From: Faecalibacterium sp.
GTDB lineage: Bacteria; Bacillota; Clostridia; Oscillospirales; Ruminococcaceae
Assembly: GCA_029264955.1 (NCBI GenBank)
Contig: JARHYC010000031.1
Span: 1-48,096 of the forward strand
DNA length: 48,096 nucleotides
Reading direction: 5' to 3'
This document shows, piece after piece, positions 8,222 through 15,753 of the stretch. The first letter of the stretch is position 1, and each line of letters begins with the position of its first letter. Both the position numbers and the translations under genes were made by a program. Under the pieces are notes generated by a model. The model did not search any database. It was not told the origin of the DNA and was given only the letters and a program-made list of their open reading frames with translations.

Positions 8222-8779
8222 ATGGCAGAAAGCAACGTTTTTACCGCTGGTGTCAAACCCGGCGGACTAACGAGCAGCACACAGATTCGTTTATTGCTGT
8301 GCTATTTGATAAAAAATGCCGGACCATTGACTCGGCAGGAAATAGAAACCGCGCTGTTGGAAGAGCAGTTGGTCAATTACTTTGAGTTTTGTGATGGCTT
8401 ATCCGACGTAGTCGAGCGTAAATTGGTGAAAAAGCAGGGCGAAGCGTACAGCATTACAGCAACGGGTGCAAAAGTTGCTTTAGAGCTGGAAGATGACCTT
8501 CCGCGCAGCGTGCGGATTGCAGCAATCAAAGCGGCAATCCGTGCTCAGGTCTGGAACCAGAAGTCGGCAGAGTACCATGCAGAGGTGCAAGAAACTCCGG
8601 CGGGGTGGTCGATTCGCTGCTCCATTGCTGGTGTCCGCAAGCAGGATTTTAGTCTGGAGCTGATGATGCCGGACCGATTGACGGCGGAAATGGTAAAAAA
8701 GCGTTTCGTTCTGCGCGGCAGCGAAATCTATCAGTTGCTGCTGGATGCCTTGACTGCACCCAGCGAGGATGATGACTGA
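8222..8779 (+). CDS. DUF4364 family protein with a winged-helix-like N terminus
   Basis: The 185-residue cytosolic protein resembles DUF4364 proteins of Clostridia. Residues 15-90 look like a winged-helix region (STQIRLLLCYLIKN, then a Leu-rich recognition-like helix and YSITATGAKVALEL), suggesting DNA or protein binding. The C-terminal part (about 95-180) is a mixed alpha/beta domain with no catalytic motif. A strong SD (GGGGAAGG) is 4-5 nt before the ATG. It has its own promoter and a terminator, so it is probably expressed alone. A regulator role is only an inference from fold. Confidence 0.83.
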   Translation: MAESNVFTAGVKPGGLTSSTQIRLLLCYLIKNAGPLTRQEIETALLEEQLVNYFEFCDGLSDVVERKLVKKQGEAYSITATGAKVALELEDDLPRSVRIAAIKAAIRAQVWNQKSAEYHAEVQETPAGWSIRCSIAGVRKQDFSLELMMPDRLTAEMVKKRFVLRGSEIYQLLLDALTAPSEDDD

Positions 8780-8822
8780 AATGAAAAAAACTGCCTTCCA
8801 GGTCGGCACTTATAAAATGATG

Positions 8823-8865
8823 ATCGACAGCATCCTTTTAGAGGGGTGCTGTCGATTTTTATTTT
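8823..8865 (+). terminator. Terminator of the DUF4364 gene
   Basis: The stem ATCGACAGCATCC (8823-8835) pairs with 8844-8856 and is followed by TTTTATTTT. It lies about 45 nt after the stop codon. Confidence 0.85.
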
Positions 8866-8885
8866 ATATTTTGCTTCAATTTGTA

Positions 8886-8914
8886 TTGACAAGTAAACTT
8901 GGTATTATTATAAT
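8886..8914 (+). promoter_or_regulatory. Consensus promoter of the DUF6442-like/XRE pair
   Basis: TTGACA (8886-8891), a 17-bp spacer and TATAAT (8909-8914) form a perfect SigA promoter. Such a strong promoter on a small regulatory pair suggests repression, which fits the repeats that flank it. Confidence 0.85.
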
Positions 8915-8939
8915 AAAAATGCAAAGCAAACTTGGCAAT
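8890..8939. repeat. Direct repeats flanking the -10, probable operators
   Basis: AAGTAAACTTGGTA (8891-8904) is repeated as AAGCAAACTTGGCA (8924-8937), 33 bp apart, close to three helical turns. The first copy sits within the inverted repeat CAAGT-AA-ACTTG (8890-8901) overlapping the -35. The second lies just after the -10. The XRE protein encoded at 9293 is the natural candidate to bind them. Confidence 0.55.
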
Positions 8940-8957
8940 AGAGAGGAGCGATTCTAT

Positions 8958-9275
8958 ATGACAAAAGACGAAATCTTGAAAAAAGCCCAAAAGCGAAACG
9001 CGAGCCAGTTGGATGAAATGGAGCTGGATATCTTGCAAAAAAGCAACAGTATCGGAATGCTGGTTGGTGTGTTTGTCTGTCTGGGCTTAATGGTCGTAAA
9101 AAGTATATGTGACCAGCCATATCAGGATGTGTACGCGGTATATTGTGCTATCATGTGCGGTCAGTATATGTATAAATGGATTCGACAGAGAGAAAAACAC
9201 CTGTTATTCGTTGGACTGCTTTGGGGAACTTGTGCGGTAGTACTGCTGATCGCATATTTAACTAAAATCTTGTAA
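8958..9275 (+). CDS. Small two-TM membrane protein, DUF6442-like
   Basis: The 105-residue protein has a charged N-terminal 30 residues (KDEILKKAQKRN...DEMELDILQKSN), a hydrophobic segment at about 32-50, a second near 55-72 and a third at about 80-103. It resembles the DUF6442 proteins that are encoded next to small XRE regulators in Firmicutes; their function is unknown. The ATG at 8958 has GAGGAG 9 nt upstream; an in-frame upstream start at 8769 would cross a terminator and a promoter. The XRE gene follows after 17 nt. Confidence 0.82.
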   Translation: MTKDEILKKAQKRNASQLDEMELDILQKSNSIGMLVGVFVCLGLMVVKSICDQPYQDVYAVYCAIMCGQYMYKWIRQREKHLLFVGLLWGTCAVVLLIAYLTKIL

Positions 9276-9292
9276 AAGGCTGCTTGCAAATT

Positions 9293-9499
9293 ATGGATGA
9301 AAAATTAGTTCTAAAAAACAACTTAAAAGAAGCCCGAAGCGAAAAGAAGCTATCGCAAAGCCAATTAGCGCAAATGGTAGGCGTTTCGAGAAATACCATC
9401 AGTTCTATTGAAACGGGGCAATTCAACCCCACAGCAAAATTAGCCCTAATATTATGTATTGCGTTGGATAAAAAGTTTGAGGATTTATTCTATTTTTGA
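9293..9499 (+). CDS. XRE-family transcriptional regulator (single HTH domain)
   Basis: The 68-residue protein is almost entirely a Cro/CI-type helix-turn-helix: NLKEARSEKKLSQSQLAQMV, then GVSRNTISSIETGQFNPT and a C-terminal LFYF. It is a DNA-binding repressor of the YozG/YgzD size class. The ATG at 9293 is used; a TTG at 9284 (with AAAAGG a few bases upstream) is an alternative start. It is coupled to the small membrane protein gene before it and probably controls the shared promoter. Confidence 0.92.
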   Translation: MDEKLVLKNNLKEARSEKKLSQSQLAQMVGVSRNTISSIETGQFNPTAKLALILCIALDKKFEDLFYF

Positions 9500-9508
9500 G
9501 CATAACAT

Positions 9509-9550
9509 AAAAAGAGCAGGCAGAGATTTTACACTCTGCCTGCTCTTTTT
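9509..9550. terminator. Bidirectional terminator between the XRE gene and the nucleoid-associated protein gene
   Basis: Arms of 17 nt (9509-9525 and 9534-9550) with an A-run on the left and a T-run on the right make a strong hairpin that can end both convergent transcripts. Confidence 0.9.
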
Positions 9551-9571
9551 GGTTTTGTATATAGGATAAGT

Positions 9572-10558
9572 TTACAGAATCACGTCTTTGATCAGCATGG
9601 ATAAGCTGCCGTCGTCGCCATGAATAAATTCGACTGCGCTGTCAGCAGCAATCAGTTCCGCCGGGATTTTGATTTCGATACCGCTGGCAGTTTTCAAACA
9701 GCGGCTTTCCAAACGGCGAATGCGTGCAGGGGTTACTTTGACCGGTTCGGCAATATCCACCTGCGCTTCTTCCACAGCGGTTTCAAAGGGAATCGCTGCG
9801 AGGGGATACATCTCCTCGATTTGCTCTTTCACAGCCTGTACGGAAATCACATTGTCCTGTACGGCTGCCTGATTAGACAAAATTACAGCGACCTGTTCGG
9901 CAGCGTGGGGTTCTTCGGTGTAAGCATCCTGTACAGCCTGTGTGGCAGCTTTCTGAATGACTTCCAGCTTTTTCTTTTCGGTCAGTTCCTGCGTGCATTC
10001 AAAGATGACAGGAGACAAGTAGAAATCCTTTTTGCCGTCCAGATCATACTTTTTTTCTACTAGACGTACAGCGCCATCACGATAACGAATCAAGGCGCCT
10101 TCCTCGATTTTCACCGTGGGGGAAGGTAGGCAGACACGCTGATGCATAATGCTATGCTGCAACGGTCCATCCTGTACCTGCTCGGTAATGTGCGTGTAGC
10201 CGCTCTTATAGTTCAGCTTCAAAACGGCCAGATAGCCTTCGCCCTCGCAGTCATAGTCCACGACAGCCAAATCGGCAGAGGGGATGCTGGGGTGTGCATG
10301 CATGAAATCAAACATCACACCGGCAATGCGGCGGGACAAGTCAATGAAATCCTTGTTCTGCTCTAGTTCCATGCGGAAAGCGGAATTTTCGGTCAGGCGG
10401 CAGACACGGGCTTCGTCGGTTGCCAGCATCCGTTCAATGCAGGTTTGCAGATACGCTGCCTTGTCCGGGCTAAGCTCCATAGGGCATTCGGAAAAGTCGG
10501 GCTGGTCGGTAGTGGAGTCCAGAATATGTAGAATCGCCTGGCGAATGATAATTTCCAT
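9572..10558 (-). CDS. Nucleoid-associated protein, NdpA/YejK-like (37-kDa family)
   Basis: The 328-residue protein resembles the bacterial 37-kDa nucleoid-associated protein family (YejK/NdpA). It begins MEIIIRQAILHILD, as these proteins do, and carries ADLAVVDYDCEGEGYLAVLKLNYK near residues 98-120, typical of the family, with no membrane segment. The family is described as nucleoid-bound, sometimes recruited in mobile elements. The ATG at 10558 is chosen from GGGAG 7 nt upstream; an upstream start at 10639 falls within the promoter. It is monocistronic between two terminators. Confidence 0.82.
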   Translation of the reverse strand: MEIIIRQAILHILDSTTDQPDFSECPMELSPDKAAYLQTCIERMLATDEARVCRLTENSAFRMELEQNKDFIDLSRRIAGVMFDFMHAHPSIPSADLAVVDYDCEGEGYLAVLKLNYKSGYTHITEQVQDGPLQHSIMHQRVCLPSPTVKIEEGALIRYRDGAVRLVEKKYDLDGKKDFYLSPVIFECTQELTEKKKLEVIQKAATQAVQDAYTEEPHAAEQVAVILSNQAAVQDNVISVQAVKEQIEEMYPLAAIPFETAVEEAQVDIAEPVKVTPARIRRLESRCLKTASGIEIKIPAELIAADSAVEFIHGDDGSLSMLIKDVIL

Positions 10559-10610
10559 AGTGTTTCTCCCATCGTAAAGCGGCTGAGCCACAGTATAGCG
10601 TGTAACAAGC

Positions 10611-10639
10611 ATTTTACACCCGATTTTGTATTCTGACAA
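10611..10639 (-). promoter_or_regulatory. Promoter of the nucleoid-associated protein gene
   Basis: On the minus strand TTGTCA (10639-10634), a 17-bp spacer and TAAAAT (10616-10611) make a good SigA promoter about 53 bp before the start codon. Confidence 0.65.
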
Positions 10640-10690
10640 GGGCAGCGCTTATACCAGATAAACAAAGGCTTGGCAGAAAACAGCTGAGAG

Positions 10691-10728
10691 ATAATAAAAA
10701 GTGACACCCAGCAAAAGCTGGACGTCAC
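10691..10728 (-). terminator. Terminator of the activase/dehydratase operon
   Basis: The stem 10701-10712 / 10717-10728 (GTGAC and CCAGC arms with a TTTT loop on the minus strand) is followed by TTTTTATTAT. It lies 16 nt after the stop at 10744. Confidence 0.85.
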
Positions 10729-10743
10729 CAATGCAATGTAAAA

Positions 10744-12036
10744 TCAATCTGCCGAGGAGTTATCTTTCTGCTGTGTCAGGCGTGCATTTGCCAGCATTAG
10801 CTTGATGCGATTTTGCTGGTTTACAGCAGAAGAACTGGAGTCATAATCCACAGCAACAATATTTGCCTGCGGGTTTTTCTCTTTAATGGTGCGCATGACG
10901 CCTTTGCCAGCAATATGATTGGGCAGGCAGCCAAACGGCTGGGTGCAGATGATGTTATTGACGTGTGCGTGCTGAATCAATTCAACCATTTCAGCGGTCA
11001 ACAGCCAACCTTCACCCATTTTTACGCCATGACCGATATAGCCGTCTGCAGAGGCCATAGTCACCTCAAAGGGGCAAGGAGGCGTAAAGCTGCTGTTTTC
11101 CTGAATCAGCTGAATCATTTGGCGCTTCTTCTGCATCAAAAACTGCAGAACGGGCTTGATGCAGAATGCTTTTAGGCGCCCCATACCATAATACTGGCGG
11201 TCATACTGGGTGTTGACCAGACAGTACAGTAGGAAGTCCATCAAGCCAGGAGAAACCACTTCACAGCCTTCCTGCAAGAGGAACTCTTCCAGATTGTTGT
11301 TGCCCAGCGGCGAATACTTGACGTAGATTTCGCCAACGATGCCTACCTTGATTTTTTCTTCTTTGCGGCGTTCGATGTGGTCGAAACGCTGAATGATCTC
11401 TTTCATCAAGCGAGAAACCTGACCCCAAGTGAGCAGCTTATGATGCATGAACAGCTCGTCCGCAATGCGAATCGAATCCTCGACGGCCTTTTGTGAAGCA
11501 CCTGCTTCCACCTCATAGGGGAGGCACTGGTTATGCAACAGCATAATTAAATCGCCGCAGAATACGCCGTACAAAGCTTGCAGCAGCATGGATTTCGGCA
11601 GAGAAAAGCCGGGGCACATATCGTTTTTCAAAAAGCTGCCTGCGATAACAGGAATATTTTCATAACCGCTTTTATCCAGTGCTTTTCGCAGCAGATAGAG
11701 ATAGTTGGATGCACGGCAACCACCACCTGTCTGTGTGATGAACAAAGCGACTTTATCCAGATCCAAATCTTTGTTATGTTCCAGTGCATCAATCATCTGA
11801 CCGATAACCAACTGGGCAGGGTAGCAGGTATCATTATGTACGTTTTTCAGACCTTCGCGGATGACTTGATTGCCGGTATTTGCCAGAACTTTTACTTTGT
11901 AACCGTAGGTTTCAAGAACGTCGCCCAGAATCTGAAAGTGAATCGGAAGCATAGTCGGCACAAGAATTGTATGCGTCTTCCGCATTTCCTTCGTGAACAG
12001 AGGCTTCGCCTGTAGATTATTTGTTTGCGGATTCAT
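10744..12036 (-). CDS. 2-hydroxyacyl-CoA dehydratase-type subunit (HgdB/DUF2229-like C-terminal partner)
   Basis: The 430-residue protein matches the C-terminal third of the roughly 1,400-residue activase/dehydratase fusion proteins of Clostridia. Cysteine motifs typical of HgdB/BadD-like iron-sulfur subunits are seen: NDTCYPAQLVIGQMIDAL near residue 67, GGGCRASNYLYLLRKAL near 103, NDMCPGFSLPKS and TQPFGCLPNHI near 370. The family holds a [4Fe-4S] or double-cubane cluster that accepts an ATP-driven electron. The ATG at 12036 has AGAGGTGG upstream and overlaps the stop of the preceding gene by 20 nt. The in-frame start at 12069 is unlikely. The substrate is unknown. Confidence 0.85.
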   Translation of the reverse strand: MNPQTNNLQAKPLFTKEMRKTHTILVPTMLPIHFQILGDVLETYGYKVKVLANTGNQVIREGLKNVHNDTCYPAQLVIGQMIDALEHNKDLDLDKVALFITQTGGGCRASNYLYLLRKALDKSGYENIPVIAGSFLKNDMCPGFSLPKSMLLQALYGVFCGDLIMLLHNQCLPYEVEAGASQKAVEDSIRIADELFMHHKLLTWGQVSRLMKEIIQRFDHIERRKEEKIKVGIVGEIYVKYSPLGNNNLEEFLLQEGCEVVSPGLMDFLLYCLVNTQYDRQYYGMGRLKAFCIKPVLQFLMQKKRQMIQLIQENSSFTPPCPFEVTMASADGYIGHGVKMGEGWLLTAEMVELIQHAHVNNIICTQPFGCLPNHIAGKGVMRTIKEKNPQANIVAVDYDSSSSAVNQQNRIKLMLANARLTQQKDNSSAD

Positions 12037-14968
12037 AAGACTGTTCCACCTCTCTTTCTCGAACGGCACCGATCAGACTGCGCAATCGGATTTTTACAGC
12101 GCCTAGATTGTTGATTTCGTCGATTTTCAGCTCCGTGTACAGCTTGCCGCCATTGGATAAAATACTGGAAACCTCGTCAGTTGTAATGGCGTCAATACCA
12201 CAGCCAAAGGATACCAACTGTACCAGCTCCATATCTTTGTTCTGCGTCACAAATTTGGCGGCATTGTACAGGCGGGAATGATAAGTCCATTGGTTCAATA
12301 CGTTGACCTTTGCAGGCTCTACCAAATCTGCCACGCAGTCCTCGGAAATAACAGCCCAGCCCAAAGAAGTAATCAGGCTGTTGACACCGTGGTTGATTTC
12401 CGGGTCAATATGGTAGGGACGACCAGCCAGCACAATGATGCCAACGCCCATTTCCCGTGCTTTTTCAATCGCTTGACGACCCATGCGCTTGTTGTCTTCT
12501 TTTTGCAGCTCGTAGTTGTGGTAAGCTGCTTTGGCGGCTTCCCGCACTTCTTTTTTTGTAATGGTGGAGTCTTTCTGGCTTAAAAATTCGTAAGCCTGCT
12601 TTGTAAACCATTTCGGGTCGTTCATGCTCACATACGGATACCAGAACTGAACCTGATGCAATGCGGAAACATTGCCCGCCAGCAGTTCGGGATAATAAGC
12701 AACGACCGGGCAGTTATAGCAGTTGTCACCCTTTTTTTCATTGAAGTTGTAGGACTGGCAGGGATAGAAAATGGTAGGCACACCCTTTTCCAGCAGATTT
12801 TCGATATGACCATGCATCAGCTTTGCTGGGTAGCAGGCAGTATCAGACGGGATAGTATGCTGACCCTTGCGGTACAAATTGCGGGAGGACAAGTCCGACA
12901 AAACCACTTCGTAACCCAGAGAAGTAAAGAATGTGTGCCAGAAATGAATGTTTTCGTACATATTTAAGCCCAGCGGCAAACCGATTTTACCACGTTTGCC
13001 GGGGACACCTTGAAGCGCAAGTATCTTGTTCAGCTTGTACTGGTACATATCCGGCAGGGCCTGGCGGGCCAAACCCAATGGCTTTTCACAGCGATTGCCG
13101 GAAATAAAACGCTTGCCGTCTGAGAAGGTGTTGATGGTCAGATTACAGTGATTGGTGCAGCCTTTGCACACTACAGGGCGGGATTCATGTACAAAATGTT
13201 TCAGCTGTTCGGCAGATAGCATTGCGCTTTGGGCAAGACCTAGGCGCTTGCCGTAAATGGCAGCGCCGTACGCACCCATCAAACCTGCAATTTGAGGGCG
13301 AATTACAGGATGCCCCAGTTCGCGCTCAAAGCTGCGCAGAACGGCATCATTCAGGAAAGTGCCGCCCTGCACCACAATGTTTTCGCCCAAATCGCTGGCG
13401 CTGCGGGTTCGGATGACTTTGTACAATACGTTTTTTACAACGCTGATCGAAAGCCCGGCGGAAATATCTTCCACGCTGGCACCATCCTTTTGTGCCTGCT
13501 TTACCGAGGAATTCATAAACACCGTGCAGCGGGAACCCAAATCAACCGGATGCTTGGAGAAAAGACCCAGATGGGCAAATTCCTCTGCGGTGTAGCCCAT
13601 GGACTTTGCGAAAGTTTCAATAAAGGAACCGCAGCCGGAAGAGCAGGCTTCGTTCAGCATAATGCTATCGATAGCGTTATCTTTGATTTTGAAGCACTTA
13701 ATATCCTGGCCTCCAATGTCCAGAATGAAATCCACATTGGGCGCAAAGTGGCGGGCGGCAGTAAAATGCGCCATGGTTTCCACGATGCCCTCATCTAAAT
13801 GGAAAGCATTCTTGATCAAATCCTCGCCGTATCCAGTGGAAACTGCGCTGCAGATATGGACGCGGTCGCCGCAAAGCTCGTAAATCTTTTGGAGCTGCTG
13901 ACGAACGATCTCTACTGGGTTACCACGGTTGGAGCTGTAATAGTGATACAGCACTGCACAGTCCGCATCGATCAGCGTTAGCTTGGTTGTGGTACTGCCG
14001 CAGTCGATACCCAGATAAGCATCGCCAGTATAATCACGAATGTCCCGCCAAGGGGTAGAAGCCTTTTTATGACGATTGACGAAAGCCTCATATTCGGTGT
14101 TGTCTTTAAACAGCGGTTCCAAATAGTTGGTCGTTTTGATTTGGCGGCTGGTGTCAGACAAACGCTGTTCCAGCTCGGCAAACGTAACGGTTTTACCGCT
14201 TGCCGGCGCATACAGTGCCGCACCAATAGCTACGGAAAAACGACCATATTCCGGGAAAATGGCATGCTGCTCATCCAGATGCAGCGTCTCAGCAAAACGC
14301 CTTTGCAGACCCTTGTAGTAGTGCAAGGGACCGCCAAGGAAAAGAACCTTTCCTTTGATTTCACGCCCCTGAGAAAGACCGGTGATGGTTTGATCTACCA
14401 CCGCCTGGAAAATGCTGGCGGCAATGTCAGCCTTGTTTGCACCCTGGTTCAAAAGGGGCTGAATGTCAGTTTTGGCAAAGACGCCGCAGCGAGATGCAAT
14501 CGGATAGATTTTTTGGCATTGCAGACTGAGTGCATCCAGTTCATCACCTGTGACGTCCAAAAGGGAAGCCATTTGATCAATGAAAGCACCTGTACCACCA
14601 GCACAGCTGCCATTCATGCGCTCTTCCAGACCGCCACTGAGGAAAATGATTTTTGCGTCCTCGCCGCCCAATTCGACTACAACATCGGCGTCAGGCTCTA
14701 ACTTGCGCACTGTTTCGTAGGTGGCAAAAACCTCCTGTACGAAGTCAATATCGGCGCATTCTGCTACACCAAGTCCGGCAGAACCGGAAATGGCAACATA
14801 GAAAGGCTCATCTTTCAAAAACTCCCGCGCATCCGATAAAGCCTCCAGTGCAGCTTTTCGAACCTGTGCCATGTGGCGGCGGTAAGTTTGATATAAAATT
14901 TGGTCTCCGTCTAATACGACCACCTTGACGGTTGTGGAACCAATGTCGATTCCTACTTGCATACTCAT
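12017..14968 (-). CDS. Tandem acyl-CoA dehydratase activase (HgdC-like) fused to a DUF2229-type domain
   Basis: The 983-residue protein has two ASKHA ATPase (BcrAD/BadFG) domains, at about 4-255 (VGIDIGSTTVKVVVLDG) and 318-575 (LGIDCGSTTTKLTLID). Each keeps the cluster-binding cysteine pair: Cys122 (GSCAGGTGAF) and Cys161 (SRCGVF), then Cys446 (SGCGSF) and Cys481 (SRCTVF). A single chain could thus build the bridged [4Fe-4S] cluster that needs a dimer in HgdC. From about 595 comes CKGCTNHC, GNRC (Cys627) and a DUF2229-type region (DTACYPAKLMHGH, Cys737, Cys750, Cys753). Known activases couple ATP hydrolysis to low-potential electron transfer. GGAG is 6 nt before the ATG. The partner gene overlaps by 20 nt. 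Confidence 0.9.
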   Translation of the reverse strand: MSMQVGIDIGSTTVKVVVLDGDQILYQTYRRHMAQVRKAALEALSDAREFLKDEPFYVAISGSAGLGVAECADIDFVQEVFATYETVRKLEPDADVVVELGGEDAKIIFLSGGLEERMNGSCAGGTGAFIDQMASLLDVTGDELDALSLQCQKIYPIASRCGVFAKTDIQPLLNQGANKADIAASIFQAVVDQTITGLSQGREIKGKVLFLGGPLHYYKGLQRRFAETLHLDEQHAIFPEYGRFSVAIGAALYAPASGKTVTFAELEQRLSDTSRQIKTTNYLEPLFKDNTEYEAFVNRHKKASTPWRDIRDYTGDAYLGIDCGSTTTKLTLIDADCAVLYHYYSSNRGNPVEIVRQQLQKIYELCGDRVHICSAVSTGYGEDLIKNAFHLDEGIVETMAHFTAARHFAPNVDFILDIGGQDIKCFKIKDNAIDSIMLNEACSSGCGSFIETFAKSMGYTAEEFAHLGLFSKHPVDLGSRCTVFMNSSVKQAQKDGASVEDISAGLSISVVKNVLYKVIRTRSASDLGENIVVQGGTFLNDAVLRSFERELGHPVIRPQIAGLMGAYGAAIYGKRLGLAQSAMLSAEQLKHFVHESRPVVCKGCTNHCNLTINTFSDGKRFISGNRCEKPLGLARQALPDMYQYKLNKILALQGVPGKRGKIGLPLGLNMYENIHFWHTFFTSLGYEVVLSDLSSRNLYRKGQHTIPSDTACYPAKLMHGHIENLLEKGVPTIFYPCQSYNFNEKKGDNCYNCPVVAYYPELLAGNVSALHQVQFWYPYVSMNDPKWFTKQAYEFLSQKDSTITKKEVREAAKAAYHNYELQKEDNKRMGRQAIEKAREMGVGIIVLAGRPYHIDPEINHGVNSLITSLGWAVISEDCVADLVEPAKVNVLNQWTYHSRLYNAAKFVTQNKDMELVQLVSFGCGIDAITTDEVSSILSNGGKLYTELKIDEINNLGAVKIRLRSLIGAVREREVEQSYESANK

Positions 14969-15487
14969 AGAACTCTCCAGTTTCGCGTATATTACATGAT
15001 AAGTGATTTATAGGCAGACGATACATATGATGAGAATCAATAACCAGAAGCTGAGATTCCCAATGGCACTTCATACATGGAAATCAAGCATATATGTAGA
15101 ATTGCAGTGCATAGTAAATGGTGAAAATGCAGGGTAGTAGCGTCTGTCAACCCCGCAATATATCCATTATATTCCTTTTTTTTATATAGTAAATAAACAA
15201 AATTTAGGTTTTGATGAAAAACAAGATCTTTTTTTCGTGAAAATAGGGTGGCGTCATGGAATAAATTCCATAGCATACAAAGTTTGAAAGATACAGAAAT
15301 AGTTTTTGCACAAGTTTCGTAATACAGAGATTAATTTATCTTGTATAATCGAATGGTGGTGAGCAATTCTTTTGTTCGGTGGGGAAGAAAGAAGGGAGAA
15401 TGATTGTTTTTTAGAAAATATATGAAAAATCCTATTGACAGCGTATAGGTAAAATGATATTATACTGTACAGTTGCAAAACAATTAT
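14969..15487. other. Intergenic region between the activase operon and tRNA-Ala
   Basis: This 519-bp AT-rich stretch has no convincing gene. The tRNA promoter lies at its right end (15435-15463). For the leftward activase operon a minus-strand TTGACA at 15150-15145 is present but its -10 (TTTTCA at 17 bp) is poor. Long frames crossing it in either direction have no family features and run into the tRNA. Confidence 0.5.
15435..15463 (+). promoter_or_regulatory. Promoter of tRNA-Ala
   Basis: TTGACA (15435-15440), a 17-bp spacer and TATTAT (15458-15463) form a strong SigA promoter about 25 bp before the tRNA. Confidence 0.8.
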
Positions 15488-15563
15488 GGGGGTATAGCTC
15501 AGCTGGGAGAGCGCCTGCATGGCATGCAGGAGGTCAGCGGTTCGATCCCGCTTATCTCCACCA
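15488..15563 (+). tRNA. tRNA-Ala (anticodon GGC)
   Basis: The 76-nt gene folds into a full cloverleaf. The acceptor stem 15488-15494 pairs with 15553-15559 (two G-U pairs), the D stem is GCTC/GAGC, the anticodon stem is CCTGC/GCAGG with loop ATGGCAT (anticodon GGC at 15521-15523), and the T arm carries TTCGATC. The CCA end is encoded (15561-15563). It is transcribed alone and followed by a terminator. Confidence 0.97.
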
Positions 15564-15566
15564 AGC

Positions 15567-15605
15567 AAGAACAGTTTACGGTTATGTAAACTGTTCTTTT
15601 TTTTT
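15567..15605 (+). terminator. Terminator of tRNA-Ala
   Basis: Arms AAGAACAGTTTAC (15567-15579) and 15586-15598 form a 13-bp stem followed by an uninterrupted T-run to 15605. Confidence 0.92.
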
Positions 15606-15703
15606 GATGCACGCTGAAGACAAGTGCTGTGGATGGATGTCCAATTCTTCGTTTGTGTCATTTAAGCTCATATATTTCTAGAAGTGTGAATACTTCAATA
15701 AAC

Positions 15704-15734
15704 AAAAAGGCGGAACTGAATGTTCCGCCTTTTT
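15704..15734. terminator. Bidirectional terminator downstream of the symporter gene
   Basis: AAAAAGGCGGAAC (15704-15716) pairs with 15722-15734 around a 5-nt loop, with A- and T-runs on the outside. It lies 20 nt after the minus-strand stop at 15754. Confidence 0.9.
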
Positions 15735-15753
15735 GCTGAAAAATACGATTGGA

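Noticed and set aside
15145-15150. Minus-strand TTGACA as the -35 of the activase operon.
   Set aside because: No acceptable -10 lies 16-18 bp downstream.
15254-15661. A minus-strand frame of 135 codons.
   Set aside because: It runs straight across the tRNA-Ala gene and its promoter and has no SD or family motif.
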